Below, one piece after another: positions 12,101-22,936 of a stretch of DNA of 64,000 nucleotides. Positions within the stretch are counted from its first letter, which is position 1; each line of letters opens with the position of its first letter. This DNA is from Ipomoea triloba (lineage: Eukaryota > Streptophyta > Magnoliopsida > Solanales > Convolvulaceae): contig NC_044918.1 of assembly GCF_003576645.1 (NCBI RefSeq), forward strand, positions 25,877,438-25,941,437, given 5' to 3'. The notes beneath the pieces were generated by a model that worked only from the letters and a program-made list of their open reading frames with translations, searched no databases and was not told where the DNA came from. The position numbers and the translations under genes were made by a program.

Positions 12101-12730
12101 AGCTATAACTCGTGGGTAAATTTTATAACTTTTACAACTTACAAATTATTATATTTTCGAAACCTTTGTCTACTTTTGAGTGACAATGGATTTCCTTACT
12201 TAGCCGTCGTGCTAACTACACTTCATTGTGTACCTTATCAGATGAAGTCTAGCGTGGGTATGCCCCTGCCTCTGTTTCTGATCCTCCAGCTCTGGCTCAT
12301 GCTTCTGTCCCAGTTGCACTCCTGATCCCGTTCCTATCCCTGTTCAATCAGTGGTACCCATTTTGGGCTCCTGCCTTCGTTAATCCGTTATGCCTCAAGA
12401 GAAAAGTCAAGTCTGACCTTTTTGTACATATCTTTTGTAGCCATGGTAGTACTAACATGGCTAGTAAGAACGGGAATAGTCCAAACTCTTTGTTGATTTG
12501 GGCTGTAAGAAACTCTTATATATATATGTATATTCGTGGCTAGTATAGCTACTCTTTTGCTGCATGGATATAAGATTATGTTGGATTTTGACGATAAGAA
12601 ACACGATCCTTGTCTTTAGTCTGTTAGCCTGTGCACCTAGAGTGAACTCTATCTGTATTCGAGTGGGGTTCAGTCTGGGTGTGGCGGTAACTACTCCGGA
12701 GATACGGCATAGCCGAACCGGGGTGTTACA
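9166..12730. mobile_element. large solo LTR, Ty3/gypsy chromovirus-like
   Basis: Starts tgtaacccctcgcc and ends accggggtgttaca, an inverted terminus of the TGTAAC...GTTACA kind seen in long LTRs of plant Tekay/Del chromoviruses. The 5-bp direct repeat catgg flanks it exactly (9161-9165 and 12731-12735). Length is 3565 bp. It contains a G+C-rich patch at about 10670-10880 with repeated gacgcg and gtccg words, and a 38-bp direct repeat at 11461-11498 and 11513-11550 with a 52-bp period. Open frames inside (for example 10596-10958) are by-products of the G+C patch. No gag-pol remains. Lineage assignment is inference from the termini. Confidence 0.85.
11461..11550. repeat. 38-bp direct repeat inside the solo LTR
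   Basis: The segment starting tgtatgaccagttcatactg is repeated after 52 bases, with identical text through gaagtctattcg. It lies inside the LTR and has no coding value. Confidence 0.9.
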
Positions 12731-12754
12731 CATGGCTTCAAATTGTTGGACGTG

Positions 12755-13965
12755 ATATTTTTCCTAGAAACAAAAGAAATGCAATAAAGGTTAGAGTAGT
12801 GCGTACCTATGAGATTTCAGAGAGAAGAGGTGTTGAAACAGTGGAGTCTATAGAGTGCGTATTCCATGATGAAGAGATATTGTATTTGTATTATTGTTTT
12901 TTATTATATGATTTGTTTATGCATACGGTTTGTTAGTATATCTATCCTAGACATTCATGTCTTTGGGCATTAAACATATATTGTTTCAATGATGGTTGAT
13001 TGACATTTTTTCATTATAATGTTTTTTTTTCTTATATTTTAAAATTTAAATTAGTGTGTTTTGTTTATAATTATCATTGCATAGTTTTACATTGATTCTA
13101 ATAATTATGGCTCTAATGTAGTAATGTATATTCTTACTCGTGATATTTCGCCATTGAAAACTTCATGTGCTATTATACTTCGCTTGATGAGTACATATGA
13201 AGTTGTATAAAGAAGGGGCAGTGATTCTATCAAATGTAAGAAATGCATGTTTCATGGTGAAGAGGTATCCATTGCTTACATTTTTTTATATAATATTTTT
13301 ACTTTTTGGGATATACTGTTTTTCATATTTTTTTGGTCCTGTTTTTGACATTCTAGTAAATGATATCCTATTTTAGGTTTTTTTTTTGTCCATATTCTAT
13401 TAAAATTTCATTATGGTTGCAGTCAATATTCTTCTTCTGTAATTGTTTTTACTGATCTTGTAATTGTTCTTTTGCAATTGTGTAGAGTCAAGATTGATAG
13501 CAATAGTAAGTCTCAATACATGCAACTGTTAACAATGTTTTAGGTTTTGATAGTTTTTTTGGGATTCTAGGATATTAATCAATGATCTTTTTATGTTGCT
13601 GGTGATATTAATCTTTGCAGTTCTTAATGCTACAAAGCTTTTGTTCAATCAAGATACAATGGAGTTTAAGGAATGTCGTGAAAGGTAACTTAAGTATCTT
13701 AATTTGTATCATCATTTTTTTTACCATGACTTTTGTATATTTTTATTTGTACATCTTTTATTTATAATTATCATAAATATTATTCTTTTATAGACTACAT
13801 TCTTTGTGTTGATCAAATCCCTCTAAGGAGGATTGTATCCATGTCTGGCTTAAGTTATGGTAGCACATTGGAAGATTTAATCAGTGGCGACATGATTGTT
13901 AGTTCCATTATTTCTGATGTTTATGATAGGAGGGAGGTATATTGGCAAACAACAAACTTTTGAGA
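12755..13965 (+). pseudogene. degenerate replication protein A-like (DUF223) fragments, Helitron cargo
   Basis: Three dispersed coding-like pieces. The first (about 12755-12866) reads RNKRNAIKVRVVRTYEISER followed by a C.FHDEE ending, like the first OB-fold exon of the RPA1-like proteins encoded by plant Helitrons. A second stretch (about 13180-13267) repeats the pattern YEV..RRG....KC..FHGEEV with an internal stop, as if that exon were duplicated. A third (about 13795-13962) reads QIPLRRIVSMSGLSYGST. Between them are AT-rich, intron-like stretches. The pieces cannot be joined into one frame. The identification is from motif memory; a decayed host RPA gene is the alternative. Confidence 0.4.
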
Positions 13966-14727
13966 GGAGAGGGGTAAATAAATAATGTAACACTACTGAT
14001 TGTATTTCACAATTAAATAACACCTAAAAAAAATAATAGCAAACAACAAACTTTTGATACTATGTTAGAAACATGTATAGCTAGTAGTTAAAGTTAGAAA
14101 TCAAATTTACAAACTAAGTGCATATATTAATTGCAAATTTGTATTTTAATTATTTGATACTACTTCGTATAAAATAAGAATAAACGTTAACACATGGCAC
14201 AATTTTAGTATATGTGTGCTATCATTACTGCTAACAAACTATTCATATCTCTAGAGAACACTAAAAACCACACCTCATTATAAATTTGTTTTTTCAACCC
14301 TAACTATGTTCTTCAGGTCTCTATATATATACATTAAATCTGCCTTATAAATCACTAAACCAGAACACTATTATTTTCTCCCAAATATGGCAAGTGAATA
14401 TTATAAACAATCAGGAAGTACTATGAAGAAACTCACAAAATCCGAAGTAATAGGAAACAAAAGGAAACATATAACAGGAAACAAAGATGACATCATTACT
14501 GCTGTCCTTATTTTTTAAAGGGTTTTTCTTACCATGCACAAATCTAAGGGTTAAATAGGCCATTGACTGCACACGAAAATGCAATTAGGCTACTGAACCT
14601 AAAAAAAAAAACTACAATTGAGTATCTAAACTAACTCATATCATGCAATTTGTCCAATTTGCAGGTTTCTAAAAGGTCACCTCAAATTGAAATTATTTAT
14701 AAAAAAAAAAAACTTAAAAATAATATA
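13966..14727. other. AT-rich DNA without recognised genes
   Basis: Low-complexity A+T sequence within the nested hAT/Helitron block. No open frame or clear termini. Confidence 0.5.
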
Positions 14728-16110
14728 TCTATACTATCTATACTTCTATACTATATATAAAAGTAAAATTATCCAATTTCATTTTCCCGCGCAAACTTTT
14801 GTAGTCAATTAATTAAATATTTTATTGGTCAAATAATTAATAAAGCTTATTTGGTAAAAAAATGTAAAAGGGAAATTAACTAATATCTATTAATTGGCAA
14901 TATTGTTTCTATATTCACGTATCAATATCAATACTATTAATAAAAGGAAAATAATACCCTTCAACTTTTCCCACACAAACTAATATTATTAATTAATTGG
15001 TAAAAAATAATAAAGTTTAATTAGTATAAAATTTTATTTACCAAATTCCGAGAATAATTAAAATATTATAATTGTGAGAATAATGGAAACAAACTTTGCG
15101 TAATTTTATAAGAAAAAATAATTTATTAATTATTATTTACACCAATAATAATAATAATTCGAATACTTATCGATACTTCTATATCTATACTACTATTAAT
15201 AAAAATAAAATCATCCTTTGTAAAATTCACGCCCGAATAATAGTAAAGATGAAATGGAAAAGAAAATTGATTTTAATAATTGATTGAAAATATAAAAAAA
15301 TCCTAATGGAAAAGGAAATAAAAATTTGGCAAATTGTAAAAGGAAAGTGATATTACTAATTGACTGAAAATTATTTAAAAACTTTAAAAAAATTAATTAC
15401 ACTTTCCTTTTGAAAACTTTAAATTATTTAAACTTAAAAAAATTAATTAAACATGGACTGTTAAATTTTTTATAATAATTACAATTAATTCATTCAAAGA
15501 TGGAAGAGGAAGAAAAAACTAAATGCGTTATGGTGAAAATGAATATACTTAAGGTATAAAAGTATAATTGCACATGTATTAGTGTAATTGACTAATAATA
15601 ATTGCATAATAATTATTATGGTAATTAAGCTAAACATTGGTTGTTGAATTTATTTTTAGAATAATTATAATTAAATTATTTCTCATTTTTTCTCATATTT
15701 ATTTTAGTAATAATATAAGTACATAAGTCATATACATATCGATATTTTTAAGATAATTGTAGACAAACAAGTCATATGTTATTCAATTAATTGAGTAATA
15801 CTTTTGCACTAATCTTATAATAAAAAAAAATATACACGTTTAATATTAGAATTTTTTATAATTTCTTTATTTTTATTATCTAAATATATAATAAAGAATT
15901 TATCAATGCATCGCACGGGTAATTGAACAATCATTTGTTATAATTCAAGCAAGGAAAACACTAGGAAACATAATCGATCAAACCAATTTCATCAATTGCG
16001 CTATATAATATTCGATGTTATAATTTACATAATTGTATATCGATCCAAATATTTTTAAAATATTATAAAAAAGAAATCCATTCTGTGCAACGCACAGGCA
16101 GAAATGCTAG
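14728..16110 (+). mobile_element. non-autonomous Helitron
   Basis: The 5' end at 14728 begins tctatactatctatacttct with A before it. Partial 5'-like starts also occur at about 14737, 14745 and 15184 (tctatactactattaataa), so related copies may be nested. The 3' end is ctgtgcaacgcacag, a six-base-pair hairpin with a three-base loop, then gcagaaatg and CTAG at 16107-16110, followed by T. This matches the plant Helitron layout of TC start, terminal hairpin and CTRR end with no target duplication. A second hairpin-like gcatcgcacggg lies near 15907. The interior is AT-rich with no Rep/helicase. Confidence 0.65.
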
Positions 16111-16561
16111 TTGTGTTTAAAAAAATTACAAATGCATTAATATATGTTTAAACTATCCAAATTTTTTTATTATAACTATCCAAATTATTTTAGTATACAC
16201 TTATTACATTTTTTATATTAATTTTTATTTAAATTTAAAATTTAGTGGGCCCCGCTAAGGCCCGCGGGCTTAAGGCTCGCCAACCTTACATAGACCCATA
16301 TTTTGGCAGGCTTTTTAGTCCGTCCTTCCTGTCGGCCTGTTTCGACAACTCTTTGAAGCATTTTTAATGACCTAAATTTTAAACCGACTTTTTAAAAGGC
16401 TGCAGACCAAGCTAGGCCAATTGTAGGCTCATGCTTGAGCTTATGAAAAAGCCTACATACAGGCTTAGACCTAGGCCTAGGCTTTAGATTTTCGTAACAG
16501 GTCCGAGCTTAATTTTTTAAAGTTCGGCTCAGCTCGACCTATTTTTACCCCTACTTTTGTT

Positions 16562-16734
16562 GTTTCGCGGGAGCTTTTTGAAATATTTTTCGGCCTTTGA
16601 TTTTCGAAATGAAGTGAGGCATGTGATATGCTTTTATATTTTGTTAAAAAAAAAACTGTATCAGGGATTGAACGGATGGAACAGTGTCCGTCACGTCACA
16701 TTCTCCACTCACAACTGTGAACCCTAGTCCATGG
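16562..16734. other. intergenic DNA
   Basis: Short segment between the hAT element and the MITE-like block. Nothing recognised. Confidence 0.4.
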
Positions 16735-17240
16735 TATAAGGGATTGTTTGGTTGAGTGTAATTTTGGGGTAGTTGTAATTCATTGAATTTCAATTCAATG
16801 AATTTGACAACTACGGAGTCTACAGTGTTTGGTTGGAGAGAATTGCAATTCCTTCCAAATAGTGAATTACAATTCATGAGGTACCCCCATGAATTGTAAT
16901 TCGGTGGAGAGGAGGAACAATTATATTAGTTTAAATACCATTTTGCCTCTCCTCCCAATATCTTGTTTTTTTTTTTTTTGAAATTATTGTTATTATTATT
17001 AAAAGAATTATTATTCTTATTCTTATTATACTTCTAATTATTATTATTGAATTATTATTATTATTATTACTATATAAAAGCATTTTAGTTATTCTGTTGT
17101 TTTTTACCTTTTAATTCTTTGTACTCTTATTTCATATACCAGTGTAATTTCAATTCTACATTATTCATTGAATTACAATCCAACATAATTATAATTATTT
17201 TCCCACCTAATTACCTCCTCCCAACAAAAGGCCTGGATTG
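16735..17240. mobile_element. possible PIF/Harbinger-type MITE upstream of the CDCA7-like gene
   Basis: Begins gggattgtttggttgag and ends near cctcccaacaaaaggcc, an approximate inverted pair of the common plant MITE form with a tgtttggttg-like terminus. The interior is full of self-complementary aattcaatgaatt/attgaatt words. The ends match imperfectly and I found no secure target duplication. It lies about 260-760 bp upstream of the ATG at 17501, so it could lie in that promoter. Confidence 0.35.
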
Positions 17241-17500
17241 TACACCAAAATGGTTTGAGATGAAGAGTGCAACGCCACATTACCGCGTTGATGGGAGCAG
17301 TTCAGCGCCATTTTGTTTTTCCTATTTTCGTGTTTTGGCTTGTTCGTCCAAGATGCTCTAAGTAAAATTATCTCAAAAAGTAAAGAGAGGGAGGGAATCA
17401 GAGCGTGGAGGGAAACCTAAATAAATCAAAACATACAAAACGTTTCTCCATATATACATCCCCCGCCCCTTGCACAACACTCGCTTCACGAGGGGGAAAA

Positions 17501-19837
17501 ATGACGAAAAGAAAAACCAGAAAAGAAGAAGAAGAAGAAGAAGAAGAAGACTCGAAGAATGAAGCGGCTGAAGAGTACGAGCAGCACAGAGCTCAAAGGA
17601 TCAAAGAGAACATGGATCGAATGAAGAAGCTGGGCCTGCCTGAACTATCCAAGAAGCTCAAACCTGAAATTCCCCAACCAAAAGGGTCTGATAAGCATAA
17701 GCCCCCTTCTCACAAGAAGCCGCCCTCTACCGATGAACCCCCTCGACGCTCCTCTAGGTACCCAAACCTTCAAACCCCCGTCATTTCATAATCGACTTTT
17801 CGTTTGTGTTTTTTTTCGATGTTTTAATTATATTTGTATTCTGATTTATGGTTTTGCGTTCAAGGTTTAATAATTTTCGTATAAACTATGCCTCTTCTGA
17901 ATGTTTCTAGCTCTGTGGAATTAATTCAACATGGGGTTTTATTTTTTGAATGTTTAAGGTTGAAGACTATGAGTCCCGTGAATTATTCAGAACGTAGAGA
18001 AGCTAGTAAAGGGGGGAAAGTGGCAAAGGATGTGGAGATTTGCATACCAGAGGGTGAAAAACCAGAGTTGTATACAAAAGAGCATGAAAGGGTATTGGGT
18101 GATTCCAAGAAGAGTTGGAGTTTGTATGAGGATGGGTATGATGAAGATGGGCAGCGCATTTATGATCCAGATTTTGGGAAGAGTTGCCATCAGTGCAGGT
18201 AGGTACATATATGAGTGTTGAATGTATGCTGATAATGTTAAAGATAATTAGAGTCTTGATTTCCATTTCTTCTCCAAAAATGGTTGAATCCCCGACCCTA
18301 TGTGCTCCCACTCCCTGACCCACATAGACAGGGCCAAATGTCGGGGTGCTAAGTAGAGATATAATCACTTTGAGCATAGTCCCTACATTATCACTACCGA
18401 GTTTCAAACTTTGTTCTCTTCTCTCAAATATTGCCCACTAAACTACTAAGCTAAGCTTGTGTTGGCCTGATTTTCATTTCTATTTCATTGCATGTCTTCC
18501 AGTATCTGTTTGCCGGCTCATAATTTATGGAAAATTCTTCTGTTACTTATATTGTTCAAAATATGACCTTGTGGCTTGTGCAGACAGAAAACACTAGGTC
18601 TACACACTGAATGCAGCAAATGCAAGGCTATTCAAGGGCAATTTTGTGGAGATTGCCTATTCATGAGGTGATAATTTTTTTTATATTTTAAATTAAAAAG
18701 TCCTCTGCTATACTGCCATCTCCTATCATTTTTATTTTCTTAGGGAAGTATGTGTGAGAAATCCTGTATCCTTATGCAATGCTAGTTTTATTTCCAGAGG
18801 AATGAAGGAATTTTATGTAAAGAGTATTAAAGTAACAAAGGGAAGTATAAACAGGTTACTTTGTTAATGTTTATAGTATAATCCAGTCTACTTTGTACTT
18901 TGCCTTATGCATGATATATTTATTTATTTGTTTATTAAAATCCTTGAGTCCCTCCCTGCATTTGTGCTTGCCTCTGTTTTCCATAAGGTATGGAGTTCAT
19001 TTTTCTCAATGTGCAATTTCTGGAAGCACAAATAGATGTATTTGTCACAATGGGTTTGAATTTTAAGCATTTTTCTCTTTGTTTTCACTACTATGACAAC
19101 ATTATGAACAATGTTTTGTGCTTTTATCTTGAAAAGTTTGAAGGCCTAATGCTGTCTAATTTAGTATTCATCTGCAACCTCACTACACTAGAAATGATTC
19201 CAAGTCTTTGAGCACATATTTCCTAGCCTGCTTCCAAGTCATTCTACTGTTACCTGATGTAATAGGTATGGGGAGAATGTGATCGAAGTAAATGAAAATC
19301 CCAGCTGGATTTGCCCTGTCTGCCGAGATATATGCAACTGTAGTCGTTGTAGACGGGTAAAAGGATGGGCTCCCACAGGCGCAATTTATAGAAAGGTAAA
19401 CCATTTTTTTTGGGAAAAATTTCCTTTTCTCGATCTTTCCTGGTTGTAGTAATCCCTGTAAGTGTTAATTTCCTTTTCTCGAACAACCAGTTTTGTGATG
19501 GACACACTTGGCTAAAGAAATAATACTAGTACTAAAATTTCAGGTGTTGAGTCTTGGTTACAAATCTGTTGCACATTATCTTATTATGAACTACATGCAA
19601 AGAGAGAAGGAGGAAGAGGGTGATGAAAACCACCACCCACCTTCAATCAAGAGTTCAGAGCCATCTGATGATGACTTAGCTGATGTAATTGTAGTTTCTG
19701 ATGAATCAAATGACAAAAATGAGGTGCTTGAAAAGCAAAAGCAACAAATAGATGATGAAGAAGAAGAAGAAGAGGCAGGGAGTCATGAAAGTGAAGATGA
19801 TGAAGATGCTAATGCTTCTGCTGACGATTCTGAGTGA
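17501..19837 (+). CDS. CDCA7-like zf-4CXXC_R1 zinc-finger protein, five exons
   Basis: Exons read 17501-17757, 17959-18198, 18584-18667, 19266-19395 and 19544-19837. All junctions are GT-AG and the sum is 1005 bases, 334 residues plus stop. The N-terminus is basic and acidic (a run of eight Glu near residues 11-18), then RRSSRLK at about 82-89. The cysteine-rich domain spans about 162-224 with pairs C162/C165, C176/C179, C187/C190, C210/C213 and C217, C219, C222, including CPVCRDICNCSRCRR. The C-terminus (about 265-334) is strongly acidic. This matches the zf-4CXXC_R1 family. Animal CDCA7 recruits the remodeller HELLS to nucleosomes and plant homologues act with DDM1 in DNA methylation; by family the protein is nuclear. 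The upstream in-frame codon at 17405 is GTG, so ATG 17501 is the start. No JmjC domain is present, unlike some other plant proteins with this finger. Confidence 0.92.
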
Positions 19838-20554
19838 TCAACTGATGGTGAGGGCAAAGCTGCACCTGGTCTTGGAACATTTTGGTAATTGACTTTAGTA
19901 ACAAATGTGAGCCCAGATTTTGCCTGCATTACTAATGTACGTGAGACAATGCTCAATCCTCACAATGTTCAAATTCATTAAAATACCAACATATGCATGC
20001 TTCTACATGGAGCTGATGTACAATCTTTTTTGGCACGTTGGAGAGAAAAGACGTTCCTGTGGAGTATTAAGATTCACCCTGCATTGCAATGCCTGTTTAC
20101 ATTTTGAGTTAATACTAGCTGGGTTCGTTGATCATTGAGATTTATTTAATTACTAGTTTTTCTTATGTGGGATGCCCAAAAAATAGGTGTCTAATATTAA
20201 TATTTTATATTAAAAATTTAAATTTATTTAAATTTTAAATATTTAAATTATTGTAAATAATAATAATGTAAAATATTTTTATAAATTTTATATTTATATT
20301 TTAGAAAATAACTAACACATAACTCCAATATATAATGTGTATATATTATTATTAATGAAGAAAATAAAAAAATATATAGTGGATGCATGTGAATGGTAAA
20401 AATAGTGGAAAATATAATGGAAGTTATAACGGTAGGGGTATGTTTGTCAAATATATTGTAAAGTACAACTTTTATAGCATAATGTACAACAAAACTTAAC
20501 GAAAAAAACGGACATAAATGAAAGGTATAACCTTCATTCACACTTATTATGTTA
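19838..20554. other. 3' flank of the CDCA7-like gene and AT-rich intergenic DNA
   Basis: The first few hundred bases probably hold the 3' UTR; no unambiguous poly(A) signal decides its end. From about 20190 the sequence is AT-rich and featureless up to the Helitron terminus at 20555. Confidence 0.5.
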
Positions 20555-21530
20555 CTAGTTTTACACGCGCATTGCGTGAATGTGTTAATGTCCAATGTTT
20601 ATATTTAAATAAATATTTGAAAGTATATAAATGCAAGATTATCAAGGTTGAAAAAGACGCTAGGCGCCCCCTAGGCGCCCAATTTAATTTTTTTTTATTT
20701 TTTCTTTTAATTCTTTTTCATTAAATAGCGCCTTCATCGCCCTGTGATTTTATTTCCCAAAAACAATTAAGGCTTCCACTTCTCTGATCTTTGCCATAAT
20801 TCATTTCCCAAGACTACAGCCACTCCACTCAATCAATCAATATCTCTCTCTCTCACTTCTTTTTCTTTTTGTGTTTTGGCCCTCACCGTCATCTCCATTC
20901 TTCACCATTACCATCACATAGCACCATTACCAAAAAGAAACACCATAAGTCCATAGCAGTATAACAGTATAAAGCCATTAAAGAAACACCGTCATCTCCA
21001 CTCTTCACCGCCCTGGCCTTCCCTCACGTTTGCTACTCTATTTTCTCTCACCTACAAGCTACAAGTCTACAGATCTACTCTGCTTCTGTTTTTATTTTTT
21101 AAATGAGACGACCAGCTGAAGGCGCAGGCGAAGGCGACCGGCGGAGGGCGTGTCGGCGTGGTCGCGTGGGGTGGCGTCGTGGCGGAGCTGCTACTCGGTG
21201 GACTGTTGGCGTGGGGGAATGATGACGGTTCGACGGAGATGCTTGGGGTTGTAATGAATTTGGGGGAAAAAAAATTAAAAAAAAATAAAAAAAATTAGTG
21301 GACTGTTCGTTAGTTCGGCCGCCTAGGCGGCCGTCTAGTCGGCCGGCCGCGGAGGAAGCCGATTCCGGCCTTCCTCGACGCAGCCGGTCACCGCCTAGCG
21401 CCTAGGCGCGATTTTTGCAACCTTGAAGATTATATATGAGAAGTTTATACATAGGTAATTGAATGTCGAATTTGTTTATTTAAATATATATTTTTAAATA
21501 TGATAATATTCCAAAGATATTAAAATTTTT
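20555..21530 (-). mobile_element. minus-strand Helitron 3' end, split by a hAT MITE
   Basis: On the minus strand the end reads cacgcaatgcgcgtgtaaaa then CTAG (plus 20555-20558) and T. This is a 5-bp hairpin followed by the CTRR terminus. Three further copies start at 28064, 31544 and 36580. The body is shared with the 28064 and 31544 copies (ttaatgtccaatgtttat, ttgaaagtatat, aattgaatgtcgaatttg). The hAT MITE at 20643-21425 interrupts it. The inner limit near 21530 is estimated. Confidence 0.6.
20643..21425. mobile_element. hAT MITE with gcctaggcg-rich ends, copy 1
   Basis: Left end caaggttgaaaaa and right end (minus strand) caaggttgcaaaaa are inverted repeats followed by cgctaggcgcc/gcctagcgcctagg text. 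The 8-bp duplication aagattat flanks it perfectly (20635-20642 and 21426-21433), and uninterrupted relatives of the host Helitron exist in the window. The interior holds G+C-rich sequence with ggcggagg and gtggcgtcgt words and no transposase. Confidence 0.9.
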
Positions 21531-21623
21531 AAATATGATAAAATAAAAGCTTGATCTCCTAAAATTCACTAATTCTAATGCTAGTAGGAAAATAACCACA
21601 CAATTAAAACCAAATAAACCAAT

Positions 21624-22936
21624 CCCCGGCAACGGCGCCAAAATGTGATGTGTATAAATGGGAGTGTAAAAATGGGTGTGATATGTCGTTCCGCTGAGGA
21701 TTGGGGCTATGGCACGTAATTGTATGAATTAAGAATACTAGACACTAGAGTATGCGAATCAACCAGAATCCAAGCAACTAATAACTGAATTGATGGAAAT
21801 TAAAAGAAATAAATTGACTAAGGAGATAACTGTATGATAAGGGAATGGACTAGATTAGGGGAATTGTAATCTTGATGTTCTAACAATCTCAGAATTAGGG
21901 AAAGAATAGTTAACCTAGGGATTTATGGGCAATGCACATAAGAATTCAATTCAGCTACTTTCGTAACCAATAAACAGAATTAGGCTACAATTGCCCCACT
22001 GTTGTGATGCATCAATCATAGCCTTAAGCACCTAAGCATTGTAAGCCCCAAAAATTACCCCTATTCTCATAGTAGAAAAATTAGGTTGAAATTGGTAAGG
22101 CTCGAGGTCTCCATCCAACTTTCGTTGTAATGAATCCCTCTCCTAGACTAGCAATTAATTGTGGTCATCAATCAATAACAAGTAGACAATCCCCAAATCA
22201 ACATAAACCCTAGGTAAAAGATTCAATCCCTTTATGCAATAATCACAAATTGAACATCAAGATTAACAATAACTCCTTAATCCAAACCCATAAGCGAATT
22301 ACTCACGCATGATTGAAGTAAACAAAGCAAAGCAAGAATTAAATACTGCAATCATAACTGCAAAATTAAGGAATAAAAAGGAAAACTTTACTAACAATTC
22401 TTGAGAGCAATTCCAATCCAAACAATGATTCCAAGCTTGTAACCGAATTCAACGATGTAAATCTGCTCTATTCTATGCTATGGAAAACTCTAAAGAAGGG
22501 AAAAATTGCACTAAACTAAACTAGGGCTCGGAATCTCCCAAATATCAGAAAAACACGGAATAAATATTGGACAGCAGCAGGGTCACGACCACCATCACGG
22601 CCGGGATCGGGGTCGTGATGTGGCGTGGCCAGCTGCTGTCCGCGGTGGAGGTCACGGCCACCATCATGGCTGTGAGGCTGGCCGTGAGGCGGCCTCCTGG
22701 TCCTCTTCTGACTCCTTTCGTGCTCCGTTGCTCCTTTCCGTCTCGGGGTAGATTCCTTATGTTTCGAAAACTAGTCCGAGATGACCGAAAATCCTTCCTT
22801 TGTTCCTCATTTGTGAATAAACTAAGATTGATCAAATGTAACACACAAACGAGCCTTAAATGTATCAAGGTAAAGGAAATAAGCAACAAAACTCCTGAAC
22901 CGTGGGGCAAATAAAGGTATAAAATCATGTGTATCA
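21624..22936 (-). mobile_element. truncated LTR retrotransposon: 5' LTR and tRNA-Asp primer-binding site
   Basis: The minus strand reads LTR then primer site. Plus 21624-21640 (ccccggcaacggcgcca) equals the 3' end of plant tRNA-Asp, so its complement is a primer-binding site. Three bases away the LTR begins; it runs from plus 22936 (sense start tgatacacatga) to 21644 (sense end cacatcaca), 1293 bp with TG...CA ends. tRNA-Asp priming is usual for Athila-type Ty3/gypsy elements. Only a short internal stretch remains left of the primer site before Helitron sequence, so gag-pol is missing. The open frame at 22545-22991 lies in the LTR and is not a gene. Confidence 0.7.

Larger units (their letters stand above)
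5523..16553. mobile_element. hAT-type element expanded to 11 kb by nested insertions
   Basis: The left end reads tatgggtgggaatagg; the right end, read on the minus strand, is taggggtaaaaatagg. Both are followed inward by matching G+C-rich text about gcccgcc/ggcgggc and ttttggc(a/g)gg(c/t)ttttta. The flanks carry the 8-bp direct repeat cttttgtt (5515-5522 and 16554-16561), the size made by hAT transposases. Inside are a MULE (6361-7957), Helitron-like material, a solo LTR (9166-12730) and a second Helitron (14728-16110). Remaining hAT sequence is about 5523-6360 and 16111-16553 plus bits between. No transposase is seen, so it was non-autonomous. Confidence 0.6.

Noticed and set aside
17405..17500. 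N-terminal extension of the CDCA7-like protein
   Set aside because: The upstream initiator would be GTG. In a plant nuclear gene the first ATG at 17501 is the proper start.
21624..21640. tRNA-Asp gene fragment
   Set aside because: Only the acceptor-end 17 bases match and they abut an LTR edge, so it is a primer-binding site.
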